Positions 31,777-43,700 of a DNA stretch of 64,000 nucleotides are shown one piece after another. Position numbers and translations under genes: made by a program. Numbering within the stretch: the stretch's first letter is position 1; the number at the start of each line of letters is the position of its first letter. Under the pieces are notes generated by a model. That model made no database searches. It was given only the letters and a program-made list of their open reading frames with translations, and was not told where the DNA came from. The stretch lies in assembly GCA_017506865.1 (NCBI GenBank), contig JAFCMP010000521.1:704632-768631 (forward strand), read 5' to 3'. The stretch comes from Tribonema minus (Eukaryota > Sar > Xanthophyceae > Tribonematales > Tribonemataceae).

Positions 31777-34166
31777 ATGAGGAACGTGGCTAAACACATC
31801 GTCGCGGGCACCTTCAATGGGAACGCGAGTGCTACGCTGTGGTTGGTGTCCTGGCTGAAGCCACTGGTCTCTCAGAAGGGCGCAGCAGATGTCAAATCTT
31901 CCAGACACTACGTGGCTTTCAGGCGATCAGCCCGGCTGCAACACCGTAGCGAGCACATCGCCTGCACTGCTCTTGTCGCTGTTGCCGTGACATGGGCGCA
32001 GGCCTGGAGCTGGCTGGACCTCGGGGACATAGTCACGTCAGCCGCTGCCTACACAGGTGTTGCTGTCGCGATATGCGGCCTGCTGCTTGCTGCTGGCTCT
32101 GCCACACCAGCAGTCACCAAGGTGGTGGACCTCTTTTGTGCCGTGGGCCTGCTGGCTCTTCCGACTATCCTTGAGGCCACAACGCACACACCCTTGCTGC
32201 TCGGCGGCGGACTGCTGGCGGGTATGGCGTTCTTGCTGCTTGCGGCCTCGCTCCGCACGGCGCATGCCACGGCGCTCTGCCTGGCCGCCTTTGCGGCGTA
32301 CGCAGCCTGCGCTCTGGCGACGCCGGACGACACCAGGCGCTTGGACTCGGGACACCGGATCCTGGCGCTGTGTGCCCTGGGCGTGCTCGGCCTCGCGGCG
32401 CTGCAGGCAGCGTGGACCCTGGACTGCCTGGTGCTGCAGGGCTACAGGGCAGCGGCGTCGGCGGCGTACATGCGCGCGGCGGCGCTGGAGGAGGCCGCGC
32501 TCGGCGACGGCATCGTCGCCGCGCAGCTGCCCGCCGCGACGTGGCGCACGCTCCTGGAGCTGCGCGGCAGCGCCGGCGGCGGCGGCGGTGGTGGGGCCGC
32601 AAGAAGCAGGCGCGCCGGCGGCGAGTCCGCTGGCGGCGCCGCCGTCAGGCGCTCGCTGACGCGGTTCGTTGGCGCCACGCGCCGCTCCACCGAGCGCCGC
32701 CTCGTGTCCATCGTCGCCGTGCGCGCGGCCGACGGCGGCGCGCTGCTGCACGCCGCCGTCGGCGACAGCAGCGGCGCCGCGGCGCTGGCCGACGCGCTGC
32801 TGCGCGAGCTCGACATCTGCCGCGAGCGCGCCGGCGCCGCGCGCCTGCCGACGTGCGGCGGCTGCCTGTACGCGGCGTGCGTCGGGCTGCCGGCGTCGCT
32901 CGGCTCCGCCGCCAACGACGCCGCCGCCGCGGTGAACTTTGCGTGCGACGCCGTCGCCGTCGGCGCCGCGCTCGGCGTGGAGGTGTGCGCGGGCGTCGCG
33001 AGCGGGCCCGCGGTCGGCGGCGCCGTGCTGACGCGGCCGCTGGCGTACCACCTCATCGGGCAGGTGTTCACGGTCGCCACGAGCCTCGCGCACCTCGGGC
33101 AGGCGGGCCAGGTGAGGTGCATGGCGGATGGGGTGCGACGGCTTTGTCGGTGTACGCTGTCGCCGGATGCGTGGCTGCGGTGGCGCGCGACACGCTCCTC
33201 AAAGTCTCCCTGCTGGCATGTCGTCTGACGTGCTGCTGCATTTGACTTGGAGTTGTACAGTGCAAACGCGGCCGCCCTGTGAGGGTCACGCTGCGCATCG
33301 CGGCCGCCGTGTTTGCCACACAGTCGCCGCGCACAATGCCCCGACGTTAGGTACGCTCTGTCCGCAGGCGGCACACATTCAATAGATTACACGCTATTCA
33401 AAAGACAAGACGCCAGTACGCCAGCCCCTACGGCAACGCCGCTCTTATGCCATAAGTACACGCCCCCGCTGCCGCCGCCGCGCGCAGGTGCTGCTGGAGG
33501 ACAGGACGGCGCTGCTCATAGAGCGCGACGCCGCGTCCGTGCTGCCAAGCAGCGCGCGCTTCGCCGCCGCCGCCAAGCCCGCCGCGCCCGGCGCCGTGCC
33601 GGGAGCCGCGGCCGCCGCCGCTGCCGCCGCCGCCGAGGAGCCCCCGCGCGTGTTCCCCCTGGTGCGCCCCGTGCAGCGCAGCTGGTGGCAGGTGGCGCGC
33701 CGCGAGGCGGTGTGCGCGGCGCTGACGACGGGGGACCCGCCGCCGCCCGTCCAAGTGCTGGGGGGATGGGGGCCCGCGGGCGGCGGCGGCACGGGCGCGC
33801 CGGCGGCGGCGTGGGAGGCGGCGGCGGCGGCGCGGCGCAGCGGTGGCGGCGACGCGCGCGAGGAGAAGGAGTACTCGCTGCTGGAGCGCGAGCGGGACGA
33901 CGGCGTCACCAGGGAGGTGTTCCTGACGCGGTTGCGCGGGCTCGATGCGGGAGACGGGTGGCTCGCGGTGCTGTTGCCGGACGGGCTCGGCGGCGGCGGC
34001 GGCGGCGGGGGGGGGGCAGGGGATGGGGCGGCGGCGGCGGGGGGGACGCTGGAGGGGCTGCGGCCCGAGTCGCGCGCGTTTCTGGCGCAGCCGTACGCGG
34101 ACGGCGCCGCGCGCGCGGACGACGTGGACCGCAGGTGGCTGCAGCTGGCATCGCCGGCGCGCTGCG
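31777..34166 (+). CDS. Cyclase-kinase exons 1-2: membrane block 1 and cyclase-like domain 1
   Basis: Exon 1 has about six hydrophobic segments between residues 60 and 222 (for example TGVAVAICGLLLAAG, LFCAVGLLALPTIL, LLGGGLLAGMAFLLLAASL, ILALCALGVLGLAAL). A class III cyclase fold follows: RRLVSIVAVRAADGG (strand 1, where active enzymes have the FADIVGFT aspartate), CGGCLYAACVGLPASLGSA, then VEVCAGVASGPAVGGAVL and YHLIGQVFTVATSLAHLGQ, finishing across the intron in VLLEDRTALLIE. The VG.ASG...GG and G...N/V.A..L patterns are conserved, but the two metal-binding aspartates and the Asn/Arg pair are not evident, so I call it cyclase-like and probably inactive. Exon 2 continues as an Ala/Gly-rich C1b-like region. 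Confidence 0.7.
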
Positions 34167-37100
34167 GTGAGGGGGACGGCAGCAGCGCTCACGTCTTGGC
34201 GTGTGTGTGTGCATCATAGGGTAGAGCAGCGGCCGGTTCGCGCGAGCAATGCAGGGCCTGAGATGCAGCACACATGGAGAGTAAAAGTCCTTTGCGGAAA
34301 GATGGTGAAGCTTGCGCTATCTGTGAAGTTTTGTACTTGAAGTAGCATGACGCGCCCCTCAGCGCTGATGTGACGAGGAAGCGCGGCCTGTCCAGGTCAC
34401 TCGACCCCGGCGCGCCGGCGCAGGCACTTGCTAGGGACGCAGGAATGCAACGGCTGCTGCGCGTGCAGAGCACTTGACTGACCGTTGCGCCGCATACGCC
34501 ATCTGCAACACGCTTTCAGCCCAAAACAGCACGTCGGGCGCACGCCTGCGAACGCCAGCCGCTGCTGTTCCGCGGTCTGCGCACCGCTTGCTCTGCCGCA
34601 GCTTTCCGCCACCTGCTCAGGCGTATCCGCCCGCACGCGCCCATCGCCGCGGCGCCGCTGCCGCCCTCGCTGAGCTGCCCTCCGTCCCCCTCCCCACCCC
34701 TGCGCTGCGCAGCGCGGCTGGCGGAGCTCAAGTCCACCTTCTACCCGCGCCTGCCGCTGGAGTGCGCGCTCGCGGCCGCGCTGCTGATCGCCGCGGTGGC
34801 GACCGCGGACTGGCCCGCGTGGCGCATTGCCGCGGCGCTGGCGCTGGGCGCCGCGGCGGCAGCGGCGGCGCTCAACGTATCGCGCGCAACGCGCCGCGCG
34901 CGCCGCCCCTCGCCCGTCGTCAGCGGCGCCAGCGCGCACGGCCGCGCTGCTGCCGCCAATGACGGCGCCCGGAAGGCTGCTCTGGAGGGCAGTGGCGCCG
35001 CTGGCGATGCGCTGGCAGACATGGAGGCCGGCGGAGCGGCAGCGGAGGCGGCGGCGGCGCCGCGGCATGCAGGGTTGAAGTCCCGCCTGCTGCCCGTGCC
35101 GCTGGCGGCGGACGTGGCGTTTGCGGCGTGCGGCGCGGCGCTGCTGCTGGTGTGCGGCAGCGGCGGCGCCGGGGACGGCGCGGAGGCGGCGCTGCTGGAG
35201 CCCGCCACGGCGGCAGCGGCGGTGCTGCTGCTGGTGGCGTCGCTGTCCAGTGCGGTGAGCGTAGCACGCGAGCGGAAGCGTCGCGTCTCATGCGTGCTGG
35301 CAGTGGACTGTTTTGACGGCGTTTTTTCTTGAATGGAACGTCACGATGATTGCGGTTGGCTCGCGATGCCGTGCCGTGCTGAGGTCGTGGGGACGACAGG
35401 CGGCGCTGTGCTCATAGCAGCAGTGGTCTGATTGCCTCGCAGCTGCTTGCTGGAGAATGCCAATCGCATTTCTCATCGAGGTTCGGCAATGCTCATTGCA
35501 CACGCGGCGCGCAGCAAACGCTGCCGTCAAACACAAACCCACGTACCGCCCCTGACATCTCAATGCCGCGCTTTCGCTCACGCCCAACATTCCACAAACA
35601 CTCACACTCAGGGTGTACATTGCCGTACGCACGGCAGCGGCGCGCAATTACCGCTGAACGCAATTGCCCCGCAAGGCCCCAACAGCCGCACGCAACTGCA
35701 GGCTCTGAATGCCGCACCACCGCTGGACTCACGCTCTCTATGCAGAGCACTGCGGCCGTCTCTCTGATACTTGCCGCCGTTGCTGCTGCTGCTGCTGCTG
35801 CTACCGCCGCCGCAACTGCGGCAGCAGCGGCGGCGGCAGCAGAGGCGGCGGCTGCTGCTGCTCCCGCTGCTGATCCTGCTGCTGACTCTGCGCCTGGCTG
35901 TTTCGCGCGCTGCGCCGCTCCGCTGCAGGCGCGCTTCGCGTCCGCGGCGCTCGCGCTGCCACTCTTTGGGGCTGCGCTCATCGCGGCCGGCGCCTTTGCG
36001 CCGGACGCCCTCGGGCCCTCCATCGCCGCCGCGGTCACCGTGGTCCCTCTCGCGCTCCTGTACAAGCGCGAGATGGAACGTCAGGCACTCAACCTCTTCC
36101 TCAGGTATATATGAACAGAGTTGTCGGGCGCCGTGCGCGCCGTGCTGTTGGTGCGGTGGATGCTTGTGGGTTGGGGCTGTGCCTCACTGCCAGCGAACAT
36201 GCAGCACGCCGCAACAGCCCATGCGCGTCTCTCCGTAGTGCAGCGGTGCTCTCATACAGCGCTGCATGCTCCGCTGCGAGCAGAACGTCGCCGCAGGGCA
36301 GTAGCTGAATTGGTTGCAGCGCTGTGCCCCCCCCTGCTGTCGTCGCTTGCGCATTACATGACACGTCGTCTCAGGGATAGGGTGACCCTGACGTCACTCT
36401 TGACTCTGACCGAGACTCTCATCAGCAGCAATGTCATCTCACCTGCGTCGCTCCCGCGCGCGCTCCGCTGCCATGTAGAGTCGACGGCGACGCCGCGGCG
36501 GCGGCGGCGGCACTGGCGCAGCAGCGGCGCGAGACGGCCGTCGCGCTCAGCGCGGCGCTGCCGCACCCCGGCCTCGCGCGCATCCTCTGCGGCACGCCGC
36601 GTCGCAGCAGCAGCGCCGGCGGCAGCGACGGCGGCGGCGACGACGCAGGGGCGGCGGCGCTCGCGAGCCCCGGCGGCAGCGGCAGCGGCGGCGGCGGCAG
36701 CAGCAGCGGCGGGCTGCTCGCGCGCGAGTCCGTGTCCGTCGTGCACGTCGCCATGCGCTCAGCGCTGCAGCTGCAAGGGCTCATCCCGCCCGCGGACCTG
36801 TGCGTCTTCCTGGACAAGGTGTTCAGCATACTCGACGGCGTGACGCGCCGCTTCGGCGGCTTCCGCGGGCGCGTGTGCGGCTGCGGCTACGTCGCCGTGT
36901 TCGGCGTGCCGCTGGGCGACGGCGCGGCGGCGGCGGCGGCGGACGGCGCTGCGGCGGCGGCAGGGCGGCCGCTGGACCACGTGCGCGCGGCGCTGGAGGT
37001 GCGGGGCACGCGCGTGCATTTGCGCGTTCGTCGAGGCGTGCTGCTGAGCAGAGCTGCTGCGTTTCGACCGTTGCAAGCACGCGCCGTCTGATGTGACGCT

Positions 37101-40100
37101 GTGTCGGGTGCCGTACGGCACGTGTGCATCTTGAACCCCGCTGTGAACACCTCCGCGGCGTCGACTCCTTCCGCTAGCTGTTGCAGCGCGTGCGCGTGCG
37201 GGCAGCGCTGCCGCAGCCGGGGTTTGGTATGTTGGCGCAGATGCAGTTGCAGAGCGCCGCCGCACCACCCAGGCGGCCTGACTGAACGTGCACTGCGCGC
37301 GCAGCGGCACGTTGCATGCGCGCGCCGCTGCCGCTCGGCCGTTCACAACAGCGTCAGTGCACTTGCTCCCTGTCACGAGATGGCAGTAATGCCTGCTCAT
37401 GCCGCCGGCTGAATGCCGTGCTGCCAGGACATTCTCCTGCCCACACGCCGTTTTCCATGGGCTGCCCACCTTGCAGGTGGCGCAGTTGCATGCGGAGCAT
37501 TGCAGCAGCTGTACTCGACCACTGCCACACGCACAGCATCGGCCTCGCCCCCCCCCCCCCCCCCCCTTCCCCCCCCCCTTCAAAGCCACTACCGCCACCT
37601 CCCCCTCGCCCCCCCCCCCCCCCCCCCCCCTCTCCTCGCTTCGCAGATGGTAGAGCTCGTGCAGCGCGAGGTCGCGCAGTTCGGCGCCAAGCACCGCCTC
37701 TCCCTCGGCCTCTGCATCGGCGTCGCGCACGGGCCGCTCGTGGCGGGCTTCGTGGGCGCCGGCGCGCACTTCGCCTTCGACGTCGGCGGCGAGGCCGTCG
37801 CCGCCGCGGCAGCGCTCGCCGCGTGCCCCGCCGCCGGCAGCGGCGGCAGCGTCGCCGCCACCACGGTGCACGTCGGCGAGGCGACGGTGGACGCTGTGCG
37901 GCGTGTCGCCGCGCACGCGGAGGTGCGCACGCGCTGGTAGGGCTAGGGCTAGGGTCGCAGTCAGCAGTGTGTGTGTTCAGTGGCGGCAGCTGCCTGCGCA
38001 CATGCGTGCCCCGCACGCCAGCGGCGCACGCGGCAAGATCGTCGCGCAGCGTGCGAAGTGACTGCGGCGGATGCCTGCGCAATGGGGCGCGCCGCCCCCG
38101 TGCCCGAAGCGTTTCATTCCGGTCCTGGAATGAGCTGCAGCCACGGCCGCTGCGGAGGCGAAGATGGGGTAGCAGCGCTCATCGTGCGGCGCACCGCGCG
38201 GCACTGATGGCTCTAGACACCGAATGACAGCGCTCGGCGTGAAGTGCCCAGCGCAGCGCTTGCACAAAGTGTGTTGGCGAGGGGTCAATTGATGCCTTGC
38301 GCCGCGTCGCCGCACACGCTGCGGTGCGGACAGCCAGTGGTAGACTCTACCTACTTGAGAATTTTTGTCCGAATGTGGCAGCGGCGCTCACCCCCTCTCC
38401 CCTCTCAACACACATATTCCCCTCCGCCGCCGTCACGCCGCCTTCGCAACTGACACATCGCACCCCCTCGCATACCCACCCGCTGCTCACCATCACGCCA
38501 ATCCCTGACAGGCGGCGGCGGCGGCAGCGCGCGCCGCCGCAGCCGAGGCAGCTGCGGCAGCGCTCGAGGACGGCTGGCGCCCCGCCCTCGGCGGCGCCGC
38601 TGCCGCCGGCAGCATTGCGGGCTCCGTGGCGGCGGCAGTGTGGGCGACAGCCGGCGGCGCCGTGGCCGCGCGCGGCGGCGACGACGACGGCGGCGCGCGG
38701 CACTGGGCGTCAGCGCTGCGTTTCGAGGAGGTGGACGGGGGGGTCGCGATGCCGACGGCGGGGCATGGCATGCGGCGCATGCGGTGAGCGGTGCGGCGCG
38801 GCGCGCCCAGCTCTCTCCGCTTCAAGCCTCTGAAGTAGGGTTGTGTGTTGAAGAGGGGAGCAGCCTGAGAAGCGCACAGTGAGAGCGACACCAGCAATGC
38901 AGATGGCGGGGCACGGCATGCGGCGCATGCGGTGAGCGGCGGGCGCCTCGAGCGGCGCAATGCGCTCGCTGCTCCGCGCGCAGAGTCAAGTCTGAGGGTT
39001 CAGGCGTCACGTCACGGCGCGCGATGCCGCAGCCTCAGTAACCCGCTGCGCCCAATGACCCGAGAGTTCACCCGTGCCCACCTGCACTTGTTGCTGTCGT
39101 CTTCGCCCGCTGGCTCTCGCTAGCGGCCACATTCCACGCCCCAGAGTGCGCAGCTGTTACGCGCCAACGCCATGCACACGCACTGACTGTACCGCCCGAC
39201 GCCCCCCGCCGCCCCCCCCCCCCCTTGTGCAGCGCGTGGCGCATGCACATCGGTGACGCCGCGAGCAACAGCCTGGACGCCGGCACGATGCGCGAGCCGA
39301 CGCTCGACGTGAGTACGCAGCTATGCGCGCGCAGCCGAGATGTGCAAGTCGCGTCGCGTGCGTGCCTCAAGCGTCCGCAGCGAGAGCGGCGCTGCGCTGC
39401 GGCGCCGCTGCGTCGATGCGCAGTGAGGGTCGCGACGGTCGCAGCCGCTGCACCGCGGGCGGGCGCGCCCCGGCGTGCGCGGGCGCGGGCGTTGACGGCT
39501 TTTGAGATGTCGTGACCAGCCTCTTTGCTGCGCCGCACCGCAGGCTGGCGCGCCTCGGCGGTCGCGGGCGCTAACGTCTTTTGAGATGTGCTGGTGGCAT
39601 CTGCTGAAGGTTGTTCTTAGATGTCGTGACCAGCCTCTGTGCGTGCAGGTGGCATCTGCCGAGACTCTGCTGAGTTGCGCAGACAGCAACTTGATCTACT
39701 GCCGATGGCAGTGCCGGTGGGTCCATCATGTAGCCTCGCGCACATGCGACACCGCCGCGGTGCGATGCGTGCGTGCATACATGGGGCACCTCGGGCGTCA
39801 CGCAAGCGCGCGCTTTGCTGCGGCAAGGAACAGCTTCTGGACCTGGTGCTGCCAGCTAGGGTAATGTGCCAAGAGCCTGTGTCTCTGTTGCAGCGCGCAC
39901 AGATTGGCTGAGCGCTGTTGTGACTGCCCATGATGGCGCTTTCGTACGTCTTTGGCACATGTGCGTGTGGGCTGCGGTAGCTGTTTCCGTCTGGCGTCGA
40001 TGCAGTGTGGCAGCAGCTGCGGCGGGCGGCGCCTGCGACTGGGTATCGCCGCTGCTGCCGCTTGCAAGCCGTTTCGGGGGCCCGCACAGCCCAATCAGCA

Positions 40101-40754
40101 AGACGCAGCACCTCAAAAAGCACGCTACATGCTTAGCAACGCATGCGTGCAGTGCGCGCCCGACGCCCTTCTGACCGCCCCGCAACTCGCTTACGCCGCC
40201 GCCGCCGTGCCGCTGCTGCCGCCGCCGCCGCGCGCAGGACTTCGACGTCGTGCGGCTGCTTGGCACGGGCGGCTACGGCAGCGTCTTCCTTGTGCGTGAG
40301 CGGCGCGGCGGCGGCGCCGCGCACGCCGTCAAGGTCGTCCCCAAGACGCGCGTCGAGGGCGTGACGGACTGGATGCGCGTGGAGCTGCGCGTGCTCGCGC
40401 GCACGCACCACCCCAACGTCGTCCAGCTCGAGTTCTGCCTGCAGGTGCGCGTTCGCGCTGTTCGCTGTTGTGTGGCGGCGCCGCGTGACGGCGCAGCACA
40501 AGAAGTACGCGCCTTGCGGCCCCGTCTGTGTAGAGCACGGTGTCATTGCGTGTGAGGGGAACGTGGTGCAGCCGCTGCGTGTGTCAAGTTCTGCCTGCAG
40601 GTGCGCGCGCGCGCGCTGCGCGCCGGTCTCGTGGCAACGCAGCGAGCGACCCAGTTGTCCTCGCTGGTTGACTGCTGCCATTGTAGAGACGAGGTCTACT
40701 AGCGCGCCGGAAGTGCGTTCCGTCAGACCGGTCAGCGCTCTTTGTTGCTGCTGC

Positions 40755-40786
<32 letters not shown>

Positions 40787-43700
40787 ATGATGCTGCTGTG
40801 TCGCAGCGGCAGCACGGCGCGGCGGCGGCGGCGAAGGCCGCGCGTGTGTGGCTCGGTTTGTGTAGAGCTCGGCGCCGTTCTCTGCGCACCACTGTACTGA
40901 AGTGTGTGTGCTCCGCGCCCTCGTCTGGCAACACAGCAACCCAAATTACCTCTCTGGTTGCCTTCTGCCATCACGAGGTGTACCAGCGTGCCATTAGTGT
41001 GTTCGGTCAGACCATTGCTGGATTCGCTACGCGCGCGTGCGGTGCCGCAGACGGCTTTGGCGGCTGAGGCTGCCCGCGCAAGGCTCGCTCGTGTGTAGGA
41101 GGGCGTGGCGCCATTCCGTGTGAGAGGGCCAATGTACGTGCGCGTTCGCATTCGTACACCACTGCTGCGCGCCAGCCCGGGGCTCCTTGCCGCAGGACGC
41201 CGCACACACACCTGTCGCTGCACGTGGCATCGCCCGCCATAGTCCCCCCCCCCCCCCCCCCCCCCCCGGGTCTCAACACCCCCCTGGCTCCCCTGCCCCG
41301 CGAGCCGCTCACCCCCCGCCCCCCCCCTTTCTTGTCGCTTATCTACCCCCTCTCCCCCCCCCGTGCAGTCGGAGGGCCGCATCTACGTCTTCATGGAGTA
41401 CATCCGCGGCTGCACGCTCAAGTCGCTGCTGCGCGCGCACCGCGCGCGTGGCGGCCTGCCCATCCCCGCCCTGCGCTTCTGGTGAGCCGCAGCGCACTCG
41501 CTTGAGCGTTGCTGCATGTGCGTATCGCCCCCGGCAGAGGAAGGCGTGCACGTGGACTGGTTGCAGCGGCAGCGACTGCGCCGGCGCGCACTGGCGGGGC
41601 TGCTGCCTCTGTTTGTGTCAGGCGCCGGCTTGAGCGCGTGCGCGCCACGTGCAGCATGGGCCAATGAAGTGCTGAGGTGAAACGGTCTGCTGGATGTTGT
41701 TTATTACGAGTGACAGCGCTGTATCGCGCGGGAGGGCGCGGGCGCGATGGTACACCGAGGGCCCCGTGCTCTGCGGTGACCGACTGTGTCAGGGCAGCTT
41801 GTTTTGTCTCCACGACGCTGCAGGCATGCTCATATGCAAGGCGTTGGGTAGTCGGACGTGCAGTGATGCGCCCAGTTGTGGCCGGGTCACGTCAGCGCTC
41901 GACGCCGCTTCCAGCCAGCAGCAGCGAAGATGAGCGACGGTCCAGCGGTCACGCTGACTTCTCGCTGCCCCAGCCTAGAGGAAGGGGGGGGGGGGGGGAG
42001 GGGTGTTGTCGGAGCGCTGAGCTCGGTGAGCTTGTCACGCAGCAGCGCCTCAGTGCTCGTGGAGGGGCGCAGCAGCGCTCAGCGCCATCATCGAAAGCAG
42101 ACGGGCGCAGCGCCCGCCGCCCGTACCTGCGCACCGCCGCTCGCCGGCGCAGCGCAGGGCTGCCTGCTGCACGGTCTGCGATGCGCGACACGCACGCACG
42201 CGCGCCGCTTTTGCTGCACGTCCTCGCCGCAGCCATGCGCATGACCCGACCCTCGCCCTTACTCTGACTGTTACCCTTATCCTGACAGGTTTGCGGAGCT
42301 CGCGCTCGCGCTCGGCTACGTGCACGCCCTCGGGGTCATTCACAGGGACGTCAAGCCTGACAAGTAAGTGAGGGTGTAGGTATGGATATGGTGAGCATTG
42401 GTGCATCGCTGCAACTGTTGTGACCCGTCCTCACACTGTCAAATACCATGCTGTGAAGTTGTAGTGCTTTCGTGCGTCAAGGGGGGGCGTTGTTCCTGCT
42501 GGCAGTGTGCCGTCATGTTAAAACTCTGCTCATCCTTTTTTGACCCTACACGTGTGCTGCATGCCGAAGAGGGCTGTGTTTGTAGGCGGGGGAACCTGAC
42601 ACTGTGAACACTTGGTATTCATAACATTCACCCAAGTTTTTTGTGCTGTTGTGTCTTGCCCGCAGCCTGATGATCACGCGCGACGGCCACCTCAAGCTCA
42701 TGGACTTTGGCCTTGCCAAGGCGGCGGAGCACGGCGTGCACCGCGGCGGCAGCGACGGCGGCGGCGGCAGCGGTGACGGCGCAGAGGACCGCTCGCGCTT
42801 CTCATCGGCTGCCGTCGCGGAAGAGCTGCACCTGGACGAGGCCCTGGATGCAACGCTCAGGTGAGGGGACGCAGTAGGGGTGTGTTGGTATGTACGTCAA
42901 GTAGAAGTTCAAATAGGGGGGGAATCTGAGGGTGCCGGGCGCCGCAGCGGTCGCGCCGAGGGGCATGTGCGGTGCGGCAGCGCTCCGCAATAAGCGCTGC
43001 CCGTGTGTAATGACGTCGCGGCGCGACAAGCGCTGCTCGTGTGTAATGACGTTGTGGCGCGCGGTGCACGGCGTGTTGTGCGTCGTACGAGCACGGCCGT
43101 TTTTGTATGGGGACCATTGATGTGTGGCGGTGCGCATGCAAGGTGCGCGCCACTGCGCATTGCGCCCTGCAAGCCCCGCCGTCTCTGGCGAGTGCGCTGA
43201 CGAACGGCGCATGCAGCGCGCAGTGCTCACGAGTCGCGATGCGCGCTGCAGCCCGTCAACGGTAATGGACGCCGTGCAAAGGTGCATCGCGCATCGGGCA
43301 ACACTGCAGGCGCAGCTTGACTCGCTTGATAACCAATTGCAGCTTCACCTCGCAGTGGTCTAGACTCACACATGTACCGCATCCCTGACATCACACGCCT
43401 GAGCGCCTGGCGTGCGCCTCACTCCCGTCCTTGCTGATGCCGCCACTGCCGCCGCCGCCGCCGCTGCCGCCGCCGCAGGTTCCTCCCGTCAGACGCGCTG
43501 CCGCTGATGCGCCACCTCATGCCGCGCGCCGGCGCGGGCGCGGCGACGAAGACGACGACGGCGACGATCACGACGCGGCGTCCGAGTCGCATGCGCGCGG
43601 CGGCGGCGCCGGCCGCAACCGCGCGCAGCAGCCCATCCGCATCATGGTGGTGGACCCCGACGCAGCTGCGGTGAGAGCGCCGCGCATTGCAGCACTTGGC

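Noticed and set aside
32038-33093. 351-codon minus-strand frame
   Set aside because: Antisense of the membrane and cyclase-like exon; it is Arg/Ala-rich with no family pattern.
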